From contig CALCEJ010000091.1 in assembly GCA_937900465.1 (NCBI GenBank), positions 1 through 24,136 of the forward strand: 24,136 nucleotides of DNA, in the 5' to 3' direction. The position numbers and the translations under genes are program-made. Position 1 is the first letter of the stretch. Every line of letters begins with the position of its first letter. Shown here piece by piece: positions 1-8,600 of this stretch. The notes beneath the pieces are model-generated. The model made no database searches. It was not told where the DNA came from and saw nothing but the letters and a program-made list of their open reading frames with translations. Source of the stretch: an uncultured Bacteroidales bacterium. GTDB lineage: Bacteria; Bacteroidota; Bacteroidia; Bacteroidales; UBA932.

Positions 1-47
1 GCCGCGCTGTCGCGCATCGTCTTGTCTATTTTCTCTGTCATTTCCAT
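1..47 (-). CDS. 5' fragment of an unidentified gene, possibly an MFS transporter
   Basis: Only the first 15-16 codons lie in the window. Reading leftward from the ATG at 47 gives MEMTEKIDKTMRDSAA, and a second in-frame ATG at 41 is equally possible. The start lies 32 nt after the stop of the FAD oxidoreductase gene on the same strand, so the two are probably co-transcribed. The polar, charged start followed by small residues resembles N-termini of Bacteroidales MFS sugar transporters I have seen, but too little is present to assign a family. It is listed because a real reading frame clearly runs off the left edge. Confidence 0.4.
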   Translation of the reverse strand, partial: MEMTEKIDKTMRDSA

Positions 48-79
48 CTAGGTTTTATTACCCGGCAAATTTAGAAACT

Positions 80-1627
80 TTACTTCAAACGAGCAACAAT
101 GTCCCTGCTGTCTACATCCTGCACGGCACCGAGGCCTCCCTTTTCCGCTATGGCGACAGCCCTTCCGGCAGCTTCGCCCATACACATAAAGACAGGTTCC
201 ATACGGATGGACCCATAGGCGATATGGGTTGCGGAGCAGCACACCGGGACAAGCAGGTTGACGCATTCGGAGCGTATTGGTGTCATAGACCTGTAGGATA
301 CGGGATATGGGCTCCACACGGGCATCTCAACATTGCCTTCGTTCTTTACCATAGCCTTCCCGTCCTTGTGGACGACAACTCTCTGGCAGTTGTGCGAGTC
401 CATAGTATAGGCGGCAAGAGCCACAGGGTCAGGGGCGGTCCGGGTGCCTTCGCAGTCAGCCTGCGTCGCAACGTATCCGCCCACCATACGGCGGCTTTCG
501 CGGATGTACAGAAGAGGTGTCCAGTGGCCGGATTCCACGTATTCGTCCTTCGGGAGCCCCCACCTTGCGACCTCCCTCCGCAGAGCCTCGGGGACACGGG
601 GGTCCGTGGCGGTGAAATACAGCAGACCCAGCGTGTAGTCCTTATGGGCCTTCTTTATCTGCTCGCGGCGTTCCCAGGAGGCTTCCGGATAGTCGTAGTT
701 CATCCCTATCATATCCGTAGAGAAGCCGCCCCGGTTATTGATGTCGGTCTTACGGCCGGGCATAAGGCTCCAGATGAAATAGTCGTTGACGCCGGTCTTT
801 CCGGGCTGGGCCTCATACAAACGGACGAGGAGTTCATATCTGGAAGGATCGTAGTTCTCCGGTTCCGTAATGGGCACCATATTCTCAAGGCTGTCCGTGA
901 GGCAGATACGGTAGTTGTAGGCCTGGATAAGACCGTCCCCGGATCCGGGAAGCCCGGGCTCCCGGTCGCTGATTCCCCAGAGAAGACCGCTTTCAGGGTC
1001 GCCGGGGACGACGTACGGGTCCACTCCGTCAGGGAACTGGTGTCCGCTGAGCATCTGGACCCCGTTCCAGGTCTCGCCGTATTCGCTGTTGTCTTCGCGA
1101 CCGGTCCGGTAGCTTACTCCGGCTTCCGCCATTAGGTCGCCTTCGTACGACGAGTCGATAAACCATTTCGCACGGAAGGTGAGCGTGTCCGCCCCCTTTG
1201 CCGCGCGGATTGACTTTATGGCAGCGCCTTCCTTTACGACACCTGCGAGGTGATATCCCTTGACGGCCTTGATCCCTGGATGGGCCAGATACTCTTCGAA
1301 AACACGGAGGGCGGAGGAAGGGGTGAAGACGCACTTGTCCGGATGGGACAGGTCCGTGCCAATCTTCCGGTAGAACTCGAGGGCAAGACCGCGGACGATG
1401 TCGGTGTTGCCGATGTCGGTCTGCCCGAGGCCGCCGGCGGTAAGCCCGCCGAAGCGTTCCGTGGGCTCCACGATGACAACATCGAGACCTTCTTCAGCTG
1501 CCGCATAAGCAGCCATTATTCCGGACGCCGTACCGCCATAAACACAAAGGTCATACTCTTTCGTGCAGGCTGAGGAAAGGAAAACGGCTGCAGAAACTAT
1601 TGATAAGATGGGCAAATAACGATTCAT
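80..1627 (-). CDS. FAD-dependent oxidoreductase lipoprotein (FAD_oxidored, PF12831-like)
   Basis: The 515-residue product has a Sec lipoprotein signal ending at Cys21 (FLSSAC). It runs almost directly into a Rossmann nucleotide-binding strand, YDLCVYGGTASGIMAAYAA, followed by VVIVEPTERFGG, the usual opening of the PF12831 family. A YTMDSHN motif near residue 405 and a C-terminal segment with GEAAGRAVAIA also fit the family. Such enzymes are common in Bacteroidota polysaccharide loci; their substrates are mostly unknown. With no linker after the lipid cysteine, periplasmic rather than surface display is likely (inference). The gene diverges from the susC operon across 72 bp and probably continues into the partial gene at the left edge. 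A second, only distantly similar member of the family closes the opposite operon. Confidence 0.85.
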   Translation of the reverse strand: MNRYLPILSIVSAAVFLSSACTKEYDLCVYGGTASGIMAAYAAAEEGLDVVIVEPTERFGGLTAGGLGQTDIGNTDIVRGLALEFYRKIGTDLSHPDKCVFTPSSALRVFEEYLAHPGIKAVKGYHLAGVVKEGAAIKSIRAAKGADTLTFRAKWFIDSSYEGDLMAEAGVSYRTGREDNSEYGETWNGVQMLSGHQFPDGVDPYVVPGDPESGLLWGISDREPGLPGSGDGLIQAYNYRICLTDSLENMVPITEPENYDPSRYELLVRLYEAQPGKTGVNDYFIWSLMPGRKTDINNRGGFSTDMIGMNYDYPEASWERREQIKKAHKDYTLGLLYFTATDPRVPEALRREVARWGLPKDEYVESGHWTPLLYIRESRRMVGGYVATQADCEGTRTAPDPVALAAYTMDSHNCQRVVVHKDGKAMVKNEGNVEMPVWSPYPVSYRSMTPIRSECVNLLVPVCCSATHIAYGSIRMEPVFMCMGEAAGRAVAIAEKGGLGAVQDVDSRDIVARLK

Positions 1628-1699
1628 AGGGGCAAATATCGCAAAAAAACGTTATATTAGCAGTCTGAAACAACCACCGGAAAATAACTCCGCACAAAA
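1628..1699. promoter_or_regulatory. Divergent promoter region between FAD oxidoreductase and susC
   Basis: This 72-bp AT-rich gap must hold the starts of both divergent transcripts. For the plus strand the best match to the Bacteroidota -7 box TAnnTTTG is TATATTAG at 1653-1660, one mismatch, which would leave a leader of roughly 30 nt. For the minus strand GATATTTG (1640 to 1633) matches at all informative bases but the first and lies very close to the ATG at 1627. I see no convincing -33 element and no clear operator dyad. Confidence 0.35.
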
Positions 1700-4600
1700 A
1701 TGCAGAGAACACTGAGACAATTGGCAGCCACTGCGCTGCTCATTTTATCGTGTCAGGCTGTCGCTTTCTCCCAGGGGAAAGCCACAGGGCAGGTGCTGGA
1801 CTCCAAGGGAGAGCCGGTCCCGGGGGCCGGGGTTTCCGTAAAGGGAGGCACCTCAGGCGCGATAACGGACCTGGACGGAAACTTTACGCTGCAGGGCGTA
1901 AAGAAGGGAGACATCCTGAACGTCTCCGCAATCGGATTCGCGCCTTCGAGGGACATCCCCTGGGAGGGAACCCCGCTGACCATAATCCTTGAGGACGATG
2001 CCGTCTCCCTTGACGAAGTCGTCGTCGTGGGTTACGGCTTCCAGAAAAAGGGAACCCTTACCGGGTCCATCGCCTCCATCGGCAACGACAACCTCGCCGC
2101 CGCCCCGGCGGACAACATCTCCGCGATGCTGGGCGGCCTCCTGCCCGGTCTGGTATCCCGCCAGACAACCGGACTTCCCGGCGAAAACGACGCCGCCATC
2201 TATATCAGAGGCGTCTCCACGACAGGCACCGCCACTCCCCTCGTGCTTGTGGACGGTGTTGAACGCGAATTCTCCAATCTGGACCCTTCCGAAATCGCTG
2301 ACATCACGATTCTCAAGGATGCCGCCTCCGCTGCCGTTTACGGCGTGAAAGGCGCATCCGGCGTAATACTGGTCACGACGAGGCGCGGCTCAGAGTCCAA
2401 GCCCACCCTGACATACAACGGAAGCGTCACCTTTTCCAGGAACACCGATATGGTTGAACTCCTGGACGGCCCGGAGTACGCCTACTGGCATAATCTCGCG
2501 ACGGACCTCGACGGCCTTACCCGCGACTACTCGGACCAGCAGATCGCCTATATCAACGGCACCGCGACAGACCCCCAGGGCGTTTTCGGAAACACGGACT
2601 GGATGAAACTCATCTTCAAGGATGTCGCCGTGGGACAGAATCATAACGTCACCATTTCCGGAGGAAACGAAACCGTACGCTACTTCCTCGGAGGCAGCAC
2701 ACTGCTTCAGGACGGCCTGATCGACAACGTATGGTTCAAACGCTACAATGTCCGCTCTAACGTAGATGTATCCCTGACAAAGGATCTCACCCTGAAGCTG
2801 GACCTCTCCGGACGAATCGAGCAGCGCCACCAGAGCGGCGTCTCCGCAGGTTCTTCCGACCCTACCGCCTCCCTCGACGGCGGCGGAGCGCAGTACGGCT
2901 ACAAGAACATCGTGTTCTACACCATCTCAGCAAGGCCCACGACAAACCCCCGGCTTCCTGACGGAACCTACATAGGCTATCAGAATCCTCTTATTGCAAG
3001 GGACGAATCCGGATTCCAGCAGAAGGAAAACAGCTATGTCCAGACAGCGCTGTCACTCGAGTACCGGGCCCCGTTCCTGAAGGGCCTGACGGCAAGGGCG
3101 ATGCTAAGCTACGACTTCCAGAACGTCCTTTCGAAGCGTCTGATGCTCCCCGCGGCCCAGTCCACACCCCAGTACGGCAGCAGCGACCCCGTCACAGGAT
3201 TCGTGACAATGACGGCCGGAATGTCGCCCCACCTTTCATCCGGCGTAAACACCCTGATGGACAGCCACTCCCTCTATTCCCGCTATACCGGACAGGCCCA
3301 GGTCAATTACACCGGAACCTTCGGGAACCACGAAGTGGGCGCGGACGTCGTCTGGGAGCAGAGCGGAACGGACTACCGCTATTTCACCGCAACCAAGCAG
3401 GCATTCCCCATCGTCGAAATCCCGGATCTTGACTTCAGCAACGAAGTCACCCCGGATTCGGTCAAGGGCAATCATTCCCATACAGGCCGTCAGGGCCTTC
3501 TCACAAGGGTCAACTACTCCTATGGAGGACGCTACCTCCTCCAGGCGTCGCTCCGCGAAGACTGGTCCGCGAAGTTCGCAAAGGACCACCGTCTCGGGAT
3601 CTTCCCCGCAGTCAGCGCCGGCTGGAGAATATCCGAAGAGCCCTGGATGGCAGGGACGAGAAGCTGGCTTGACAACCTGAAACTCCGCGCTTCGTGGGGC
3701 CGTCTTGGCAACGATGCGATCTCCGACTTCCTGTATGTCCAGGGTGTCGCAATCTCCAAAAACGCCGTCGCCGTCATCAACGGGTCCCCCGTCCAGAGCC
3801 TTTCTACGACGTCCATCCCCAACAGGGACATCACCTGGGAAACGACGACGACCTGGAATGTCGGAGGCGACCTCTCCCTCTGGAACGGACGGCTCGGGGT
3901 CCAGGCCGATGTCTTCTACAAGCTCACCACCGACATTCTCCAGTCCCAGGCCGGGGAACAGCCACCGTCACTCGGGGGCAACTTCCCTTCGATCATAAAC
4001 GGCGGTGTAGTGGACGTGAAGGGCGCTGAACTCGTCCTCTCGCACAGGAACCGCATCGGGGAATTGAGCTACGACGTCTCCGCAAACGTTTCATATGCAA
4101 CCAACCGGTATATCGCAACCAACGACAGCGAGAATATCCCCCTGTGGCAGAGTCGCCTCGGGACCTCCCTCGGCAGTGTGATGGGCTATGTCTCCGACGG
4201 CCTTTACGAGGACGCGGAAGATCTCGCTTCTTCTCCGAAGACGAGCGATGCGGTGCGTGTCGGTGACATTAAATACAAAGACCTCAACGGCGACGGCAAG
4301 ATAACCCTCGAGGACAGGACCTGGATAGCAGGCCCCCAGCTCCCGAAGATGATGTTCGTCCTGAACCTTTCCGCCGGATGGCGTTTTATGGACCTCCACG
4401 TCACGCTGCAGGGCGCTGCGATGACAGATATAATGCTCTGCGGAACATACACTGCGCTGGGATACTCCGACGGAACATACTTTACGCAGGCGTTCAAGTG
4501 GGGCAGCAATCCCCCGAAATACCTCGTGGAAGGCAGTTGGAGGCCGGATAATCCCGATGCATCATACCCCCGTCTGAGCACCGCGACAAGCTCGAACAAC

Positions 4601-4855
4601 GCCGTCTCCAGCGACTTCTGGAAGCGGGATGCAAGCTATCTGCGCCTGAAGAACGTCCAGATAGGATTCACCATTCCGGCAAAATGGGTTTCCAAGGCCG
4701 GAATCTCAAGGGCGAGAGCATATCTTAGCGGATCGAACCTTATCACCATCTCAAAACTAAGCGCGCTGGGACTGGACCCTGAAGTCCCGAGCGTGCAGAA
4801 CGGATACTACCCGCAGCAAAGGGTCGTCAGCGCGGGAATTGACATAACATTCTGA
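1700..4855 (+). CDS. SusC/RagA-family TonB-linked outer membrane transporter
   Basis: The 1051-residue product begins with a cleavable Sec signal (about residues 1-25). A carboxypeptidase-regulatory-like domain follows (about 28-100), then the TonB box region SLDEVVVVGYG at 103-113. The plug domain (about 115-235) includes AIYIRGVSTTGTATPLVLVDG and ILKDAASAAVYG. A long beta-barrel ends in VVSAGIDITF with a terminal Phe, as outer-membrane barrels do. A DLNGDGKITLED calcium-like loop sits near residue 855, as in many SusC proteins. It should import an oligosaccharide through the outer membrane using TonB energy, paired with the SusD lipoprotein that starts 6 nt downstream. It is the first gene of a tight seven-gene operon. 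Length and architecture are normal; the cargo cannot be read from sequence. Confidence 0.97.
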   Translation: MQRTLRQLAATALLILSCQAVAFSQGKATGQVLDSKGEPVPGAGVSVKGGTSGAITDLDGNFTLQGVKKGDILNVSAIGFAPSRDIPWEGTPLTIILEDDAVSLDEVVVVGYGFQKKGTLTGSIASIGNDNLAAAPADNISAMLGGLLPGLVSRQTTGLPGENDAAIYIRGVSTTGTATPLVLVDGVEREFSNLDPSEIADITILKDAASAAVYGVKGASGVILVTTRRGSESKPTLTYNGSVTFSRNTDMVELLDGPEYAYWHNLATDLDGLTRDYSDQQIAYINGTATDPQGVFGNTDWMKLIFKDVAVGQNHNVTISGGNETVRYFLGGSTLLQDGLIDNVWFKRYNVRSNVDVSLTKDLTLKLDLSGRIEQRHQSGVSAGSSDPTASLDGGGAQYGYKNIVFYTISARPTTNPRLPDGTYIGYQNPLIARDESGFQQKENSYVQTALSLEYRAPFLKGLTARAMLSYDFQNVLSKRLMLPAAQSTPQYGSSDPVTGFVTMTAGMSPHLSSGVNTLMDSHSLYSRYTGQAQVNYTGTFGNHEVGADVVWEQSGTDYRYFTATKQAFPIVEIPDLDFSNEVTPDSVKGNHSHTGRQGLLTRVNYSYGGRYLLQASLREDWSAKFAKDHRLGIFPAVSAGWRISEEPWMAGTRSWLDNLKLRASWGRLGNDAISDFLYVQGVAISKNAVAVINGSPVQSLSTTSIPNRDITWETTTTWNVGGDLSLWNGRLGVQADVFYKLTTDILQSQAGEQPPSLGGNFPSIINGGVVDVKGAELVLSHRNRIGELSYDVSANVSYATNRYIATNDSENIPLWQSRLGTSLGSVMGYVSDGLYEDAEDLASSPKTSDAVRVGDIKYKDLNGDGKITLEDRTWIAGPQLPKMMFVLNLSAGWRFMDLHVTLQGAAMTDIMLCGTYTALGYSDGTYFTQAFKWGSNPPKYLVEGSWRPDNPDASYPRLSTATSSNNAVSSDFWKRDASYLRLKNVQIGFTIPAKWVSKAGISRARAYLSGSNLITISKLSALGLDPEVPSVQNGYYPQQRVVSAGIDITF

Positions 4856-4861
4856 TGCCAT

Positions 4862-6496
4862 ATGAGAAAACTGCTGAACATACTGCTAATTGCCGCAGCG
4901 GCCGCTCTCTATGGCTGCTCCAGCGTGGACCTCGAGCCCACGAACCAGTACGACATCTCCTACGGAGTCAGTACTCCCGCAAACACGGAACTGTACCTGA
5001 ACAGCTTCTACCCCATAATCCGTAACTTCAGCCAGTTCGGCTCCTACGCCCTTGGCGGAAGCAATGCCTCGATGTCCGACGGCCTTACCGATATCCTCAA
5101 GTACGGAGCGATCGTCGCCGGCGCCGGAGACTGCAACCTCATTATGACCGTCGACGGTCAGCAGAGCATCTCCAACAACTACTTCAACGCGTGGACCGGC
5201 TGTTACGGATGGATCCGGAGGATCAACGAATTCCTCGACGCCCTGGACAAAACAAATGCCCTCACGGCGCAGCAGAAGGAGCGTTACCGTGGCGAAGCCC
5301 TCTTCTTCAGGGGCTACTGCTGGTTCCTCATTATGAGGGCCCACGCCTCCGTCAAGGATGACCTCGGCGTAATAATCTACAAGGACATCAAGGATATGAC
5401 AACCGCCGGGAAGAACAGGGCGAGAGCCTCCGTGAGTGACTCCTGGGACCTCGTCTATGAGGATTTGAGCTATGCCATAGCCCATCTCCCCGCCCCCGAG
5501 GCCGCTTCCGGACGCATCGACAAGTATGCCGCTGAAGCCATCGCCGCAAGGGCGATGCTCTACGCCGGACGTTACTCCCTCGCGAAGACGCTCGCGACAG
5601 ATATCATCGACAACGGCCCATACGACCTTGACGGGAACGAGGCAATCCTTTCCTTCAACTTCCTCAAGGATAACCTGACCCACCTGTACGATTCGCGCTA
5701 CTCCTCCCCCGGCGATGTCTGTCTGAGCGGTAACTACGGCAGCGGCCTTGCCGGCCCTACCCAGGAGTTTGTCGATATGTTCGACAATCAGGACGGATCG
5801 CCCTTTGACATTTCCAACACCGCACGCCGCTTCATCACCGATGAAAACGTGGGATCAAGGGATCCCCGCCTGGCAAAGGCGGTGCTCTGGAACGGCACGC
5901 AGTGGAAGGGCCGCACGATGGACATATACGAGAACGGGGTCGATATGAAATATATGCCCTACGGAGCATACAACAGCCCCGGCAACACGGTAACGGGCTA
6001 CTACATCCGCAAAAACCTTGACCCGGACAACAGGGACTACATCCTTGACGGCTCGTATCAGAGCTGGACGGAATCCCGCCTTGCGGAAATCCTCCTGATC
6101 AGGGCGGAATGCCTTGCGGCGGAGAATGATTTTGCCGGCGCCCTCGCGGATGTCGTGACGCTCCGGAAGAACCGCTTCGGCAGGGATGACGTCATCACTC
6201 CGGCCATTACATCCTGGGACAGCGCGCTTGACGTCATACTTAAAGAAAGGGCCGTGGAGCTTTGCTTCGAAGGCCACAGGTTCTGGGATCTGAGGCGGAC
6301 AGGCCGCGCAGCCGCCGTCCTTGACGGGAAGAAATTCAACGGTGTCCTCTGGAAAAAGAGCGGAAGCACTTTCACGGCGGAGCTGATTTCCTGCGATATG
6401 GGCGTCCACCGCTATCCCGAGCGCTTCGACCGCTTCCCCATCCCCCAGAACGAAATCTCCAACAACACTGAGGCAAAACAAAACAGCGACTGGTGA
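4862..6496 (+). CDS. SusD/RagB-family nutrient-binding lipoprotein
   Basis: The 544-residue product has a lipoprotein signal with lipid Cys19 (AALYGC). The N-terminal TPR-like helical region includes YRGEALFFRGYCWFLIMR, a classic SusD helix. The C-terminal part has SRLAEILLIRAECLA and LKERAVELCFEGHRFWDLRR, which is diagnostic of RagB/SusD, and it ends with FPIPQNEISNN. It acts as the surface lid of the adjacent SusC transporter and binds the incoming glycan. It starts 6 nt after the susC stop, and its TGA overlaps the next ATG by one base (TGATG), which implies translational coupling. Sequence divergence among SusD proteins prevents a substrate call. Confidence 0.96.
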   Translation: MRKLLNILLIAAAAALYGCSSVDLEPTNQYDISYGVSTPANTELYLNSFYPIIRNFSQFGSYALGGSNASMSDGLTDILKYGAIVAGAGDCNLIMTVDGQQSISNNYFNAWTGCYGWIRRINEFLDALDKTNALTAQQKERYRGEALFFRGYCWFLIMRAHASVKDDLGVIIYKDIKDMTTAGKNRARASVSDSWDLVYEDLSYAIAHLPAPEAASGRIDKYAAEAIAARAMLYAGRYSLAKTLATDIIDNGPYDLDGNEAILSFNFLKDNLTHLYDSRYSSPGDVCLSGNYGSGLAGPTQEFVDMFDNQDGSPFDISNTARRFITDENVGSRDPRLAKAVLWNGTQWKGRTMDIYENGVDMKYMPYGAYNSPGNTVTGYYIRKNLDPDNRDYILDGSYQSWTESRLAEILLIRAECLAAENDFAGALADVVTLRKNRFGRDDVITPAITSWDSALDVILKERAVELCFEGHRFWDLRRTGRAAAVLDGKKFNGVLWKKSGSTFTAELISCDMGVHRYPERFDRFPIPQNEISNNTEAKQNSDW

Positions 6497-6918
6497 TGAA
6501 AAAGATTCTCTCATACATATCGGCGCTAGCCGCCGCGACCCTGCTCGCCGCTTCCTGCGCTGAGCCGGAATTCCCGGAAGGGGACTCCGCCTGCACCCTG
6601 AGCGCCCTCAAGGTATATGTCTATGACGCGGAAGGGAAGGCCGTCGGGAATAGTCTCGACGCCCTCAGCGGTATGTACGACGCCGAAAGCGGCGCTGCTT
6701 CCTACCGTTTCCCAGCCACCGTTACAGATGTCTCCCGCTGCAGGCTGGAGGCTTCGATCCCATCGACCGCGACGGTCGAGGAGACTGACGCGATGGGCGA
6801 AGGGCTCGGACACGGGCTCGGAGGAATCCGCTCCCTGGAGAACGTCACTGTCTATTTCAAGGTTAAAGCCGCGAACGGAAAAGACTTCAAGAACTACCAA
6901 ATCACTTTCAGAATATGA
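6496..6918 (+). CDS. Small surface lipoprotein of unknown function, Ig-like
   Basis: This 140-residue lipoprotein has lipid Cys21 (LLAASC) followed by an acidic/Pro stretch (AEPEFPEGD). The rest looks like one beta-sandwich: strands such as LSALKVYVYDAEG and a C-terminal VTVYFKVKAANGKDFKNYQ that resembles the ends of DUF5018/BACON-type Ig modules in Bacteroidota surface proteins. I chose the ATG at 6496, which overlaps the susD stop; a GTG at 6493 is the alternative. Its 3' end overlaps the next gene by 4 nt (ATGA). The position just after SusCD fits an SGBP-like glycan-binding accessory protein, but no specific family is recognised and binding is inference. Confidence 0.7.
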   Translation: MKKILSYISALAAATLLAASCAEPEFPEGDSACTLSALKVYVYDAEGKAVGNSLDALSGMYDAESGAASYRFPATVTDVSRCRLEASIPSTATVEETDAMGEGLGHGLGGIRSLENVTVYFKVKAANGKDFKNYQITFRI

Positions 6919-8594
6919 AAAAATTCCTAATGTTTCTGGCTTCGGCACTTACAGTATTTGCCGTAGCCGCCTGTCAGGGAGAAAAAAATGATCCCGATGA
7001 CAATGACAAGAATGGTGATGGAAGAACTGACGGGAACAAGAATCTTCCCGCCCTTACCATCTCCGCCGCCAACATCGACGTGACCGGCATTGAAAAGGAT
7101 TACCTCGTCATTGTGGACCAGGCCGCAAAGACCATCAAGATCACCCTCGACTACTCTGACAAGGACAACGCAAAGGCCCTTACCGTCAATTTCCTCAACC
7201 TTCCGGAAGGCGTGACAGCCGAATACCAGAAGACGTTCAACTACGCTGACGGCGCGGAACAGACCGTCGCCTTCAAGTATGGAACGGAAACTCTCGCCGA
7301 GTTCAAGATGAGCGTCGCGCTCGGAGATCCTGATCCGAAGTTCGTCACCCTCACCGTGAATGAGATTGACGCCCTTGGCGGAGAGGTCCATATGGCAAGC
7401 GCCGCATCGCTGAGCCACCTCCCCGTCGAATTTACCGTCGACCCTGAGGAAACCGAGGTCCTGGTCAACGGCGAGGCCATCGAGACCGGTGCTGAACTCG
7501 ACTTCACCGACAAAGTGAACGGCGTGACCTTCACCCTCAAACTCGGAGACATCACCAAGACCCACAAGGTCATCGTCATCACTTCCGGCCTCCGCAAGGC
7601 AACCCGCGTATGGGGCCACTATGTACAGCCTGAGACTGTCGAGGACGACTGGTACCAGACCGTGATCGAGCGTGGAATCGCAGGCTTCTGGCAGAGGTCG
7701 CTCGGAATGGACGACAAGTATATCTATCTTGCCCAGCACGGCGGAGCAGCCAACGGCGCATTCGTTATCGACATCACGGACGGTTCCCTCGTCGGAAATC
7801 TCCTCACCACCGGAATCGAAGGCGGAACCCACACAGTCTCCTGCATCCGTACCATTCCTGACGGAAACGGCTACCGTATCCTCCAGACCAACCTCGCAAT
7901 CGGCGGAGTCCTCAAGGTCTATTCCTGGAAGGACAAGGACAGCGCTCCTGAGAACGTTCTCGCCTACGAGAATGAGGACGGTCTCAGGCTGGGCGACAAG
8001 ATGGGTGTTTTCGGAACGTGGCAGGATGGCGCGCTGGTGTTTGTCCCTCATCAGGGAGAACCCCGTAACGTCTATATCTTCCCCATCAAGGACGGCAAGG
8101 TTTCCGCAACTCCTACCAAATCCTCTCTCTCCGGATTCGGCGGCACCTACAGTGAAATCTACAAGTACAGCGACACCGAGGTCCTCGCTGTCGCTGCCGG
8201 ACTCCGTCCCACCGTCTATAACGTGAACGGAACAACCTTCACCAAGACTCTGGACGCAAACAGCGAGATATTCTCCAGCACCGACGAGGGATTCAACTTC
8301 TTCACGTTCAACGACCAGAAGTATATGGCGTTCACGCGCCTGACCGGTGACCTCGTCGACGCGAGCCTCCGCATCATGGCCCTGAACGGTGACACCCTCA
8401 AGGAAGCGATCGAGGCCATCGACGGAACCTCCGTATTCACCTACGGTCTTGGCGATCCCGGCAAGTTCCCTATCGCAGGCTACAAGAGTGGGAACTCACT
8501 TGCAGACTGCACCGTCCGCGTCATTGACGGCGAAACCTACATCGCTGCACTGTCCGAAGGCGCAGGTATTTCCCTGTTCAAACTTGAAAAGTAA
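6915..8594 (+). CDS. DUF4623-like surface lipoprotein (beta-propeller-like C-terminal domain)
   Basis: The 559-residue lipoprotein has lipid Cys20 (FAVAAC) and then an acidic linker, GEKNDPDDNDKNGDG, of the kind linked to surface export in Bacteroidota. Residues about 45-220 form two Ig-like repeats (LPALTISAANIDVTG and FVTLTVNEIDALGGEVHM). From about residue 225 onward come repeated strand motifs (FWQRSLGMDDKYIYLAQHG, GAFVIDITDGSLVGNL, GTYSEIYKYSDTEVLAVAA) that look like blades of a propeller, as in DUF4623 proteins. I see no catalytic motif. It sits third after SusCD, the usual place for a surface glycan-binding protein. The DUF4623 name is from memory of the family pattern and is moderately sure; a binding role is inference. 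Confidence 0.7.
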   Translation: MKKFLMFLASALTVFAVAACQGEKNDPDDNDKNGDGRTDGNKNLPALTISAANIDVTGIEKDYLVIVDQAAKTIKITLDYSDKDNAKALTVNFLNLPEGVTAEYQKTFNYADGAEQTVAFKYGTETLAEFKMSVALGDPDPKFVTLTVNEIDALGGEVHMASAASLSHLPVEFTVDPEETEVLVNGEAIETGAELDFTDKVNGVTFTLKLGDITKTHKVIVITSGLRKATRVWGHYVQPETVEDDWYQTVIERGIAGFWQRSLGMDDKYIYLAQHGGAANGAFVIDITDGSLVGNLLTTGIEGGTHTVSCIRTIPDGNGYRILQTNLAIGGVLKVYSWKDKDSAPENVLAYENEDGLRLGDKMGVFGTWQDGALVFVPHQGEPRNVYIFPIKDGKVSATPTKSSLSGFGGTYSEIYKYSDTEVLAVAAGLRPTVYNVNGTTFTKTLDANSEIFSSTDEGFNFFTFNDQKYMAFTRLTGDLVDASLRIMALNGDTLKEAIEAIDGTSVFTYGLGDPGKFPIAGYKSGNSLADCTVRVIDGETYIAALSEGAGISLFKLEK

Positions 8595-8600
8595 TTCGCT

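Noticed and set aside
224..1135. Long plus-strand open frame of 303 codons
   Set aside because: It is fully antisense to the FAD oxidoreductase gene, which has a signal peptide and clear family motifs; the frame is a by-product of GC-rich codon use.
6493..6495. GTG as the start of the small lipoprotein gene
   Set aside because: The ATG directly after it overlaps the susD stop as TGATG, a common coupling arrangement, and is the better start.
6927..8051. Minus-strand open frame of 374 codons
   Set aside because: It is the antisense of the DUF4623-like gene, with Val/Asp/Glu-rich unnatural composition and no recognisable domain.
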